From the NCBI GenBank assembly GCA_040882845.1, contig JBBEAM010000009.1, positions 124,001 through 188,000 on the forward strand: a stretch of 64,000 nt of DNA. The letters are read 5' to 3'. This DNA comes from JBBEAM01 sp040882845. Lineage in GTDB: Bacteria; Pseudomonadota; Alphaproteobacteria; Kiloniellales; DSM-21159. The notes beneath the pieces are model-generated. The model was not told the DNA's origin, did not search any database, and saw only the letters and a list, made by a program, of their open reading frames with translations. Position numbers and translations under genes: made by a program. Below, piece after piece: positions 33,025 to 40,781 of this stretch (its first letter is position 1; every line of letters starts with the position of its first letter).

Positions 33025-34218
33025 GTGTCGCGCACCTGGATTCTGATCCTGCTCAGCGGATCGATCTTGATCACCATCAATATGGGGCTGCGGCAGAGCT
33101 TCGGTCTTTTCCTTCCGCCGATCTCCGAGCAGCTCGGCACCGGGCGCGAGCTCTTCGCCCTGGCGATCGCCATCCAGAACCTGGCCTGGGGCGCCTCCTC
33201 GCCCTTCTTCGGCGCGCTGGCCGACCGTTTCGGCGCGCGCTACATCGCCTCCCTCGGCGGCTTCATCTACGTGCTCGGGATGCTGGCCATGGGCTTGGCG
33301 ATCTCCAGCGAAACGATCCTGGTCGGACAGTTCCTGGTCGGCATCGGCCTGGGCGGCGCCGGCTTCTCGGTCGTGCTCGGCGCGGTCGGCCAGGCCGCGC
33401 CGCCGGAGAAGCGCTCCTTCGCGCTCGGCATCGTTACCGCCGGCGGCTCCTTCGGACAGTTCGCCTTCGTGCCGATCGCCAGCTTCTTCCTCGACAGCTT
33501 CGGGGTGATGACGGCGATGCTCTGCCTGGCGGCGATCGCCAGCACCATGATCGGCCTCGCCTTCGGCCTGCGCCCGCCCGAGGAGGGCAGCGGCGGCAGG
33601 ATGATGGCGCAGACCCTGCGTGCCGCCCTCAGCGAAGCGACCACCCACCGCGGCTACGTGCTGCTGACCATCGGCTTCTTCGTCTGCGGCTTTCAGGTGG
33701 TCTTCATCGCCACCCATCTGCCCGCCTACCTGCAGGACTTCGGCATCGATCAGCGCTACGCCGCCTGGGCGCTCGCCATGGTCGGGTTGTTCAACATCGT
33801 CGGCTCCCTGACCGCCGGCTGGCTCGGCGGCCGGATGTCGAAGCGCAACTGCCTCGGCTTCATCTACGCCGCGCGGTCTGTGGTGATGATCGCCTTCCTT
33901 CTGCTGCCCATTTCCGGCACCTCCGCCGTGATCTTCGGCGCCATCATGGGTCTGCTGTGGCTGGGGACCGTGCCGCTGACCAGCGGCCTGATCGTGGTCT
34001 TCTTCGGCACCCGCTACCTCTCGATGCTCTACGGCATCGTCTTCCTCTCCCACCAGGTCGGCTCCTTCCTCGGCGCCTGGATGGGCGGGCTGCTCTACGA
34101 CCTGCAGGGGTCCTACAACCTGATGTGGTGGCTGACCATCGCCAGCGGCTTCGTCGCCACGGCGCTGCACATGATGATCAAGGAAGTGCCGGCGGCGCGG
34201 CTGGCGGCGGCGGAGTAA
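33025..34218 (+). CDS. MFS transporter
   Basis: A GTG start at 33025 is preferred because GGAAGGA lies eight bases upstream; an ATG at 32980 would add 15 residues without a clear ribosome site. The product of about 397 residues has twelve predicted helices. The MFS loop motif GALADRFGARYIASLGG follows helix 2, with a matching GWLGGRMSKRNCLGF in the second half. It resembles oxalate/formate-antiporter-like or monocarboxylate-type MFS proteins (NMGLRQSFGLFLPPISEQLG). The substrate is unknown. It is convergent with the PAP2 gene, 11 bases away. Confidence 0.87.
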   Translation: MSRTWILILLSGSILITINMGLRQSFGLFLPPISEQLGTGRELFALAIAIQNLAWGASSPFFGALADRFGARYIASLGGFIYVLGMLAMGLAISSETILVGQFLVGIGLGGAGFSVVLGAVGQAAPPEKRSFALGIVTAGGSFGQFAFVPIASFFLDSFGVMTAMLCLAAIASTMIGLAFGLRPPEEGSGGRMMAQTLRAALSEATTHRGYVLLTIGFFVCGFQVVFIATHLPAYLQDFGIDQRYAAWALAMVGLFNIVGSLTAGWLGGRMSKRNCLGFIYAARSVVMIAFLLLPISGTSAVIFGAIMGLLWLGTVPLTSGLIVVFFGTRYLSMLYGIVFLSHQVGSFLGAWMGGLLYDLQGSYNLMWWLTIASGFVATALHMMIKEVPAARLAAAE

Positions 34219-34229
34219 CGCGGCTGGCT

Positions 34230-35372
34230 TCAGGCCGCTGCTGCGCGCAGGCCGCCCCAGCGAGCCCCCCAGCGGTCGACCATCCAGCCCGCCGCCCACC
34301 ACAGCGGCGGCAGCAGCAGCAGGCTGGCGTAGCCGTCCACCGCGTAATGCCAGCCGAGGTGCACCGAGCCGATCATCGTCGCCACCACGAAGGCGGTCAT
34401 GATCCAGCCGAGCACGCGATTGGTCCGCCAGCCGACCAGGGCGCAGAGCAGGGCGCAGGCGACATGCAGGCTGGGCATAGCCGAGATTCCGCCGCCCAGG
34501 GCCAAGTCGTTCTCGCTGTGCGCGCGCCACAGCATCTCCTGGGCCTGCAGCGCCCAGATCGAGTGGGTTTCATCGACCTGGTAGAGATAGCTCATCAGCG
34601 GCGCGAAGGGGTTTTCGCCGGCGGCGAAGTGCTCGTAATAGCAGGGCCCGCCCGAGGCGAAGAGGCTGGCCATCAAGGTCCCCAGCACGCCCCAGGCCAG
34701 CACGAAGCTCAGCAGGTACTGCGCCCGGGTGCGCAGATCCCGGGTGCGGAAAATCTGCCACAGGGTCACGCCGTAGATGATGAAGAACCAGAGATTGTAG
34801 ATCGCGTTGATCGCGTGGGTCACCGCAGGCTTGCCAAGCCAGGGCTGCAGCAGCAGCCAGGGATCGACGCCGCCGTGCAGCCAGCGGTCGAGCTGGGCAA
34901 GCGGCAGATCCCAGGTGTAGGGATCGAAGACCGGGATCATCGCCTTCATCGAGGAAAAACCGGACATGAAGACCGGCAGCAGGATCAGCAGCGGCAGAGC
35001 CCGCTTGATCCGCTCGACGTTGAAGAAGTGCCGCCGCCAGCCCTCCCAGATGTGGCGCAGCGGCCGCGCCGGGCGCACCAGAATCAGAACCGCCAGCGGA
35101 TAGAGGATGCAGACCACGCCGAACACGAAGACGCCGGTCAGCTTGACCCACAGCAGACTGTAGAGGGAGATCGAGAAATGCGCGCCCGCGCCGGCCAGGC
35201 TGGCCGCGGCATAGGAGGCAAGCAGATAGACCGCCACGGCGGCGAGAATCAGCCACTGGCTGCGCGCGCCCTCGACCAGCTCGCGGCCCAGGCTGGCGAG
35301 CTTCTTCCGCCAGGGAGTCTCCCCCCGGCAGGTTCCGGCAGCCGCCGCCCCGTTCTGCGTCACATCCACCAT
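34230..35372 (-). CDS. PAP2-superfamily membrane phosphatase/phosphotransferase (inositolphosphotransferase-like)
   Basis: The start MVDVTQNGAAAAG at 35372 is preceded by GAGGGCGGG; a longer start at 35480 would overlap the divergent PLP gene. The 380-residue protein has about six helices and the PAP2 catalytic motifs SAMPSLHVACALL and GWHYAVDGYASLL. It acts on lipid phosphates at the membrane, possibly by phosphatidic acid or lipid-headgroup transfer. Helices are long and the loop after YNLWFFIIYGV matches Aur1/Ipt1-like PAP2_3 proteins. Confidence 0.85.
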   Translation of the reverse strand: MVDVTQNGAAAAGTCRGETPWRKKLASLGRELVEGARSQWLILAAVAVYLLASYAAASLAGAGAHFSISLYSLLWVKLTGVFVFGVVCILYPLAVLILVRPARPLRHIWEGWRRHFFNVERIKRALPLLILLPVFMSGFSSMKAMIPVFDPYTWDLPLAQLDRWLHGGVDPWLLLQPWLGKPAVTHAINAIYNLWFFIIYGVTLWQIFRTRDLRTRAQYLLSFVLAWGVLGTLMASLFASGGPCYYEHFAAGENPFAPLMSYLYQVDETHSIWALQAQEMLWRAHSENDLALGGGISAMPSLHVACALLCALVGWRTNRVLGWIMTAFVVATMIGSVHLGWHYAVDGYASLLLLPPLWWAAGWMVDRWGARWGGLRAAAA

Positions 35373-35478
35373 CCCGCCCTCGCGTGATCCGAGCGGCAGT
35401 GGATAGCACCGATAGGGTTGAAATCCGCTTAACGCTCGGGCTTGATCGCGGCCTATCTCCCTGGAAAACGAGCCCGCC

Positions 35479-36723
35479 ATGCCCTACCCCCTCGATGAGA
35501 TCCGCAGCCGCTTTCCCGCCCTGGCCTTGACCGATGGCGGGCGGCCGCGGATCTACCTCGACAACCCCGCCGGCACCCAGGTGCCGCAGGCGGTGGTCGA
35601 GGCCGTGGCGCGCTGTCTGGTCGAGAGCAACGCCAACCTCGGCGGCTGCTTCCCCACCAGCCGGGCCGCAGACGCCGTGGTTGAGGACGCTCATACCGCC
35701 ATGGCCGACTTCCTCGGTGCCGAAAGCCCCGAGGAGATCGTCATCGGCGCCAACATGACCAGCCTCAACTTCCACCTCTCGCGCAGCCTCTGCCGCGACT
35801 TTTCGCCCGGCGACGAGATCCTGGTCACCCGGATGGACCACGAGGGCGACGTCGCGCCCTGGCTGGAGATCGCCGCAGATAAGGGGCTGGAGATCCGCTG
35901 GCTGTCCTTCAACCGGGAGACCTGGGGCCTGGAGCCGCAGGAGCTCGAAGCCGCGCTGACCCCACGCACCCGCCTGGTCGCCCTCAACCACGCCAGCAAC
36001 CTGCTCGGCACGGTCAACGATATCGCCGCGCTCACCGCCGTCGCCAAGCGCGCCGGGGCGCTGGTCGCGGTCGATGCCGTGCAGTCGGCGCCGCACCGCC
36101 TGATCGACGTCAAGGAGATCGGCTGCGACCTGCTGCTGTGTTCCTCCTACAAGTTCTTCGGGCCGCACCTGGGCATCGCCTGGGGCCGCAGGGCGCTGCT
36201 CGAGGCGCTGCACGCCTACAAGTGCCGCTGCGTCGGCGAGGAGCTGCCGGTGAAGTTCGAGACCGGCACACCGCAGATCGAGCTGCTGGCCGGCCTCACG
36301 GCGACGGTCGACTACTTCGCCTGGCTGGGCGAGGCCTGCGGTGCATCGGGCTCCCGGCGGAAGAAGATCGCCGCCGCCTACGCGGCCATGGATGCCCACG
36401 AAACCGGGCTGACCCGCCAGCTGCTGGCCGGTCTCAAGGAAATCTCGGAGATCGAGGTCTTCGGCGTCACCAATCCCAACGAGGCCGCCCGCCGCGTCCC
36501 CACGGTCTCGATCCGCCACGCCCGCCGCAAACCCGCCGAGATCGCCTCTGCCCTCGCGGAGCAGGGCATCTTCCTCTGGTCCGGCCACAACTACGCCCTG
36601 GAGGTGGTCCGCCAGCTCGGCATCCCCGAGGAGGAGGGCGTGCTGCGCATCGGCATGGCGCACTACAATACGGAGGAGGAGATTGGGAGGACCTTGGGGG
36701 CGCTGAAAGCTGCGGTGATCTGA
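35479..36723 (+). CDS. class V aminotransferase, cysteine desulfurase-like but lacking the catalytic Cys
   Basis: The 414-residue PLP enzyme has the fold-type I pattern: YLDNPAGTQVPQAVVEAVAR, EEIVIGANMTSLNFHLSRSL, VDAVQSAPHRLIDV and Schiff-base Lys225 in LLCSSYKFFGPHLG. In SufS/CsdA the segment near the C-terminus carries an active-site Cys (RTGHHC). Here it reads LWSGHNYALEV, so Cys is replaced and sulfur transfer from cysteine is unlikely. It fits the cysteine-desulfurase-like/epimerase branch. It stands alone, divergent from the PAP2 gene, with a tRNA after it. Confidence 0.83.
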   Translation: MPYPLDEIRSRFPALALTDGGRPRIYLDNPAGTQVPQAVVEAVARCLVESNANLGGCFPTSRAADAVVEDAHTAMADFLGAESPEEIVIGANMTSLNFHLSRSLCRDFSPGDEILVTRMDHEGDVAPWLEIAADKGLEIRWLSFNRETWGLEPQELEAALTPRTRLVALNHASNLLGTVNDIAALTAVAKRAGALVAVDAVQSAPHRLIDVKEIGCDLLLCSSYKFFGPHLGIAWGRRALLEALHAYKCRCVGEELPVKFETGTPQIELLAGLTATVDYFAWLGEACGASGSRRKKIAAAYAAMDAHETGLTRQLLAGLKEISEIEVFGVTNPNEAARRVPTVSIRHARRKPAEIASALAEQGIFLWSGHNYALEVVRQLGIPEEEGVLRIGMAHYNTEEEIGRTLGALKAAVI

Positions 36724-36736
36724 TTTTCGGAGAATT

Positions 36737-36813
36737 TGGTAGCGGAGGAGGGACTCGAACCCCCGACACGCGGATTATGATTCCGCTGCTCTAACCAGCT
36801 GAGCTACTCCGCC
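36737..36813 (-). tRNA. tRNA with CAT anticodon (elongator tRNA-Met; tRNA-Ile2 possible)
   Basis: The 77-base minus-strand gene folds as a full cloverleaf with encoded CCA: acceptor GGCGGAG/CTCCGCT, D-arm GCTC-AGCTGGTTA-GAGC, anticodon stem GCGGA/TCCGC with loop ATCATAA, and T-arm with TTCGAGT. The anticodon CAT means elongator Met, or Ile2 if C34 is modified to lysidine. The first pair is G1-T72. Similarity to alphaproteobacterial elongator tRNA-Met favours Met. Confidence 0.93.
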
Positions 36814-36902
36814 CCGGAAAGAGCCGCATTTATGGTTCTTCCGCCCGCGCTGTCAAGCGCTTGGCCGGAAATCCAGGGGCGTTTGCTCTTGCCTCGCGGA
36901 GT

Positions 36903-37643
36903 TTAGCTGCGCAAGCGCTCCTTGGCGGCGTCGTACCACAGCCGTTGAACCCGGAAGTAATGCTTGTTGCCGCGATCAACCCGCTGAACGATTTCTCGGT
37001 AAAGCTCTTGCGCCTTGACGCTGTCACCCGTCTTTTCCAGCAAGGAGGCGTAGCGTGCCCGCGCCTCCTCGCCCGGATAGTATTCGACCAGATAGCTATA
37101 CTCCTGAACGGCGCCAGCCAGCTGTCCACTTTCTGCCAACGCCCTGGCGTAAAGAAGGTGACCGTCCGCCGACTGAAACTCCGGATTGGACTCCCGCAGG
37201 CGGTCCAGCACCTCGATCGTTCCCGTAAAATCGTCCATGCCGAAACGCGCCCGCGCCAATCCCATCATCAATGGCGGATGGGTGTCGAGCGGCGGCTCGA
37301 GAGCCCGCTCATAGAGTTCGGCGGCTTCGGCATACATTTCCCGCTCCAGGCATTCTTCTGCCAGCTGCCGCTTGTTCTCTGCGGTATCGGCAATGCCGAG
37401 CGCCTGGATCCGGCGCCTCAGTTCGCGATCTGGATCGACCACGCGCGTCACGTCGCTGGATACCTTGCGGGCTACTCTGCTGTGCAGCAGCTCCGGCAGC
37501 ATCTGGGTCGAGAAGTAGATCAGGCAGCCGAGGCCTGGAAAGAAGATAATGATGTATAGCCATGGGCTTACACGATTCGTCCGAACCGCGTGATAACCGC
37601 AGGTAAACTGCGCAAGCAACGAAGCTACGACCAGGAACGGCAT
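36903..37643 (-). CDS. membrane-anchored TPR protein with PLDc_N-like N-terminus
   Basis: The 246-residue protein opens with two hydrophobic helices (MPFLVVASLLAQFTCGYHAV and SPWLYIIIFFPGLGCLIYF), the PLDc_N arrangement. Residues about 85-240 are TPR-like repeats (ECLEREMYAEAAELYERAL, GHLLYARALAESGQLAGAVQ, YASLLEKTGDSVKAQELYRE). The TPR part is probably cytoplasmic. It is likely an adaptor or scaffold; its partner is unknown. It follows no evident operon and ends 89 bases from the tRNA gene. Confidence 0.78.
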   Translation of the reverse strand: MPFLVVASLLAQFTCGYHAVRTNRVSPWLYIIIFFPGLGCLIYFSTQMLPELLHSRVARKVSSDVTRVVDPDRELRRRIQALGIADTAENKRQLAEECLEREMYAEAAELYERALEPPLDTHPPLMMGLARARFGMDDFTGTIEVLDRLRESNPEFQSADGHLLYARALAESGQLAGAVQEYSYLVEYYPGEEARARYASLLEKTGDSVKAQELYREIVQRVDRGNKHYFRVQRLWYDAAKERLRS

Positions 37644-37824
37644 GCTTCCTCCCCCTCCGCTGGCACCTCCGACGCTCTGCCTGGCTGCAAACCCATTTCA
37701 AGGTCGTCGAGCACTGAACAGGCAGCCTAGATTACGCGATAATCTTTATTCGATGATAGCGTGTTAATTGAAAATGCAACCCAATTAATGGGAGGATTTG
37801 CGCACGCAGGAACCCCGCAGTCGC

Positions 37825-38199
37825 TTACTTCCCGGCCTTGGCGCGCTGCTTCGCCCGCTTGGCCGCCTCGACCCGCTGCGCCACGGCGATGGCGTCGCGG
37901 GCCCAGGCGATCAGCTCCTCGGGCGCGTCGAGCAGCTCGGCTGGCAGTTCGTAGTAGGCCTCGACCGTCACCCGCCGCGCCTTGGTGGTGTATGCGAAGG
38001 GCGCGGCGCCCGCCGCCGCGAAACGCGGGCGCGTCCTGTCGTCGACCCGCAGATAGGCGGTATCGCCCATGATGAAGCCGAAGAGGCTGTCTTCGAAGGT
38101 CAGGCCGCTGCCGCTGAAGAAGCGCTTCGTACCGACCGGCCCCAGCGGGGCGAGCAGCTCCAGCAGATAGTCGCGGAACTGCGGATTGGCGGCGGTCAT
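37825..38199 (-). CDS. TfoX N-terminal domain protein
   Basis: The 124-residue protein matches the TfoX/Sxy N-terminal domain: RDYLLELLAPLGPVGTKRFF, SGSGLTFEDSLFGFIMGDTA and YLRVDDRTRPRFAAAGAAPF, followed by a Lys/Arg/Ala tail. It lacks the C-terminal TfoX domain, as is common outside competent gammaproteobacteria, so a role in competence should not be assumed. It is 11 bases downstream of the LOV gene and cotranscribed with it. The 180-base gap after it (37644-37824) includes a short AT-rich stretch but no gene. Confidence 0.85.
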   Translation of the reverse strand: MTAANPQFRDYLLELLAPLGPVGTKRFFSGSGLTFEDSLFGFIMGDTAYLRVDDRTRPRFAAAGAAPFAYTTKARRVTVEAYYELPAELLDAPEELIAWARDAIAVAQRVEAAKRAKQRAKAGK

Positions 38200-38210
38200 C
38201 TGCGAAGACC

Positions 38211-38621
38211 CTATTCCTGGAAGCGGTAGATCGGCTTGGCGCGCACTTCGCTAGAGGAGATGGGGTTTTGCAGCCCGACGAAGCCGTCGTGCTCGCCCGT
38301 CTGGGAGTAGGTCGGCCGCATACGCAGGCGGTTCCAGAAGGCGCTGCCATCCTTGCGGTAATTCAGGATATCGACGGTGATCTCGCGGACCTCGTCCAGA
38401 GCCTCGTGAATCGCCTTCACGGTCTTGGGATCGCTGTCGCTGCCTTGGAGAAAGCGGCAGTTTCGGCCCTGCACCTCCTCCGCGGCATAGCCGGTCAAGC
38501 GCAGGAAGGCGTCGTTCACATAAACGATCGGATTGTCGTCCCGGGTGCTGTCGGTGACCACCAGCGAGCGTTCCTTTTCCTGATCGGTGATCCGTTCGTA
38601 GGCTTCTTCGAGAGACAGCAT
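38211..38621 (-). CDS. short LOV-domain (blue-light) photoreceptor
   Basis: The 136-residue protein is one PAS domain with the full LOV signature GRNCRFLQG (Cys55 forms the flavin adduct). It also has the flavin-contacting Asn residues in ILNYRKDGSAFWNRL (Asn87, Asn97) and Gln118 in GFVGLQNP. It has only short N- and C-terminal flanks and no kinase or HTH output, the short-LOV class. It should bind FMN, form a cysteinyl adduct in blue light and signal through a partner or dimer change. It is in a two-gene unit with the TfoX-N protein. Confidence 0.9.
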   Translation of the reverse strand: MLSLEEAYERITDQEKERSLVVTDSTRDDNPIVYVNDAFLRLTGYAAEEVQGRNCRFLQGSDSDPKTVKAIHEALDEVREITVDILNYRKDGSAFWNRLRMRPTYSQTGEHDGFVGLQNPISSSEVRAKPIYRFQE

Positions 38622-38734
38622 CGTGCATCCTTCCGCTGGGCTTGACGCCTGTTCGGTTGCATTTCCCTAACCCCTATATAGGCAGGGATCGTCGAAATCC
38701 TCGGGGCGAAGCGCAGGGCCGGAAGCCGCCCCGG

Positions 38735-39181
38735 TCAACACTCGCCGGCCATCATCGCATCGTAGCGGCGCTGCATCTCCTCGGTCGAGACCTCCTCGAT
38801 GAAATGACCGATCATCCAATCGTAGCCGAAGGGGTCGCGCAGGGTCCCCGAACGCTCGCCGTAGAAGTGGTCCTGGGGCTCGCGGATCACCTTCGCGCCC
38901 GCCGCCACCGCCTCGCTCATCATGGCATCGGCGTCGTCGACGTGGAGATGGATGACGAAAGTGCTTGGCGCTTGCGGGTCCGGTGCGTGGATGCCGAACT
39001 CGGGGAACTCGGCGGAGAGCATGACGATCGCATCGCCGAACCTGAGTTCGACATGGCCGATCCGGCCGCCGGGCTCGGTCAGACGGAAGACCTCCCTGGC
39101 GCCGAAAGCCTGCTTGTAGAAACCGACCGCGGCCTCGGCATCCTTGGCGCGCAGATAGACATAGAGCTCGTGAACAGCCAT
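38735..39181 (-). CDS. VOC-family protein (glyoxalase-like, PhnB-type)
   Basis: This 148-residue protein has the VOC beta-alpha-beta-beta-beta pattern twice: HELYVYLRAKDAEAAVGFYK with RIGHVELRFGDAIVMLSAEF, and TFVIHLHVDDADAMMSEAVA with GERSGTLRDPFGYDWMIGHF. The ending resembles PhnB-like proteins (YGxRxGxxxDPFGHxW). It sits next to a convergent LOV gene and a same-strand AraC regulator. The substrate is not known. Confidence 0.83.
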   Translation of the reverse strand: MAVHELYVYLRAKDAEAAVGFYKQAFGAREVFRLTEPGGRIGHVELRFGDAIVMLSAEFPEFGIHAPDPQAPSTFVIHLHVDDADAMMSEAVAAGAKVIREPQDHFYGERSGTLRDPFGYDWMIGHFIEEVSTEEMQRRYDAMMAGEC

Positions 39182-39265
39182 GGGTTTCTCCTCTTGCCGA
39201 CAAGCTGGGCCGATAATGCCGCGCGCGGCGGGCAGCGTCTTGAAGGAATCTGACCTGCAAGCCCC

Positions 39266-40078
39266 TCAAACCGGAACATGGCGGGCGTTGGCCGGCGCCG
39301 CTCGGCGGTAGGCGCCCGGCGTCATCCCGGCGAACGCGCGGAACTCGCGGGTGAAGTGGGCCTGGTCGGCATAGCCGTGATCCAGCGCCAGGGCGCTCCA
39401 GGCTGACTCCGGCCGTGCCGAGAGGGCGTCCAAAGTCCGCCCGAAGCGGCGCAGGCGGCTGTAGGTCTTGGGGTTCAGGCCGACGGCCGAGGTGAAAAGC
39501 TGGGTGAAGTGCCGCTGGCTGTAGCCGCTGGCCGCGACCGCCGCGCGCACCGGCTGCGCCGCCTCCAGGCAGCGCAGCGCCAGGGCAATGCGCGGATCGA
39601 CGCCGCCCGGCTCGGGCAGACGCGCCGCCAGGACCGCCTCCAGGAGATCGAGGCGATCCGCCAGGCTGCCGGTAGCGGCCAGGCGCTCGCGCAGCTCCGC
39701 CACCGGGCTCTCGCCCCAGACCGCCGCCAGTTCCGTGTGCTGCTGGGAAAACGCCGCGGCCGGCGCGGCGAGCAGCAGGCCGGACACGCCGGGACGCAGC
39801 AGGGCCCCGACGCTGGCCACCGGGCGGGCGACATCGCGCAGGTAGGGCGCAGCCCGGGCGCCGCCGACTACGGCACAGCCGATACGCGTCCCGCTGGTAT
39901 CCGCCAGCCCCGAAAACACACGCAGGGGAAGCTCCTCCAGCCGCAGCACCAGATGCAGCGCGCCCGTCGGCAGCACCAGCTCCCGCGCCGCCTGGACAGC
40001 GCCGTCCGCCCCGTCGCTCGCCCAGAGCGTCTGCACGAAGGGACGCAGAACAGCTTTCGGCGGTCGGCTGAGATGCAT
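39266..40078 (-). CDS. AraC-family transcriptional regulator
   Basis: The start MHLSRPPKAVLRPFVQTLWA at 40078 gives 270 residues; in-frame extension to 40279 would overlap the divergent VOC gene and adds unrelated sequence. The C-terminal third holds the AraC helix-turn-helix pair (VRAAVAASGYSQRHFTQLFT, and ALDHGYADQAHFTREFRAFA then GMTPGAYRR). The N-terminal part is a DUF6597-like sensor barrel. It is divergent from the VOC protein at 40212-40667 and precedes the one at 38735-39181, so it may control either. Confidence 0.83.
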   Translation of the reverse strand: MHLSRPPKAVLRPFVQTLWASDGADGAVQAARELVLPTGALHLVLRLEELPLRVFSGLADTSGTRIGCAVVGGARAAPYLRDVARPVASVGALLRPGVSGLLLAAPAAAFSQQHTELAAVWGESPVAELRERLAATGSLADRLDLLEAVLAARLPEPGGVDPRIALALRCLEAAQPVRAAVAASGYSQRHFTQLFTSAVGLNPKTYSRLRRFGRTLDALSARPESAWSALALDHGYADQAHFTREFRAFAGMTPGAYRRAAPANARHVPV

Positions 40079-40211
40079 GCTTGCGGCTCCTCTGGGTGAA
40101 CTCCCGGGAGAATAGCCAAGTCGAGCGGCGATGAGGAGAGCGGCTTGGGGCGCGCCGCAGGGCTGCCCATATCGAGAAGAAGCTAGGGAAGCAGCGCAAC
40201 GGAGGAAAGCA

Positions 40212-40667
40212 ATGCCCGCGGAAACCGAGAAAGCCCGGCTGGTCGGCCTCAACCATATCGCCCTGGAGGTCGGCGACATCGAGGAGGCGCTGGCCTTCTA
40301 TGGCAAGCTGTTCGACTTCGAACTGCGCGGCAGGAGCGAGACCATGGCCTTCATCGACATGGGCGATCAGTTCCTGGCGCTCTCCGCCGGCCGCGAACAG
40401 CCGGCCGACGACGGGCGCCACTTCGGCCTGGTGGTCAGCGACAAGGAGGCCGTACGCCAAGCGCTGCGGGACAACGGGGTCGAGGTTCTGCCCGGCAAGT
40501 TCCTCGACTTCCTCGACCCCTGGGGCAACCGCATCGAAATCGTCGACTACCGGACGATCCAGTTCACCAAGGCGCCCTCCGTGTTGCGCGGCATGGGCCT
40601 CGACGGCCTGGAGAAGACCCAGGAGGCGATCGGCGAGTTGGCCGAGAAGGGCATGGCGCCGGAGTAG
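40212..40667 (+). CDS. VOC-family protein
   Basis: GGAGGAAA lies four to eleven bases before the ATG at 40212, which is preferred over an upstream start at 40131. The 151-residue product reads LVGLNHIALEVGDIEEALAF with YGKLFDFELRGRSETMAFID, and FLDPWGNRIEIVDYRTIQFT near the end, with the His/Glu ligand positions of VOC metalloenzymes. It is divergent from the AraC regulator. The last 30 residues form a helical tail. Function is unknown. Confidence 0.83.
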   Translation: MPAETEKARLVGLNHIALEVGDIEEALAFYGKLFDFELRGRSETMAFIDMGDQFLALSAGREQPADDGRHFGLVVSDKEAVRQALRDNGVEVLPGKFLDFLDPWGNRIEIVDYRTIQFTKAPSVLRGMGLDGLEKTQEAIGELAEKGMAPE

Positions 40668-40781
40668 CGGCGTCCCTCCCCCGTCCCGGAACTGTAGCAT
40701 TTCCCTCGCGGCCACTTGTCATATCCGGCGGAATCCCGTTTTCTCGCCTGCAACGAAGACGACAAGAAAGCCTGGGACCGC

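Noticed and set aside
37735..37800. AT-rich stretch as a possible att site or mobile-element edge
   Set aside because: No repeat of the nearby tRNA 3' end, no integrase and no change in neighbouring gene character were found.
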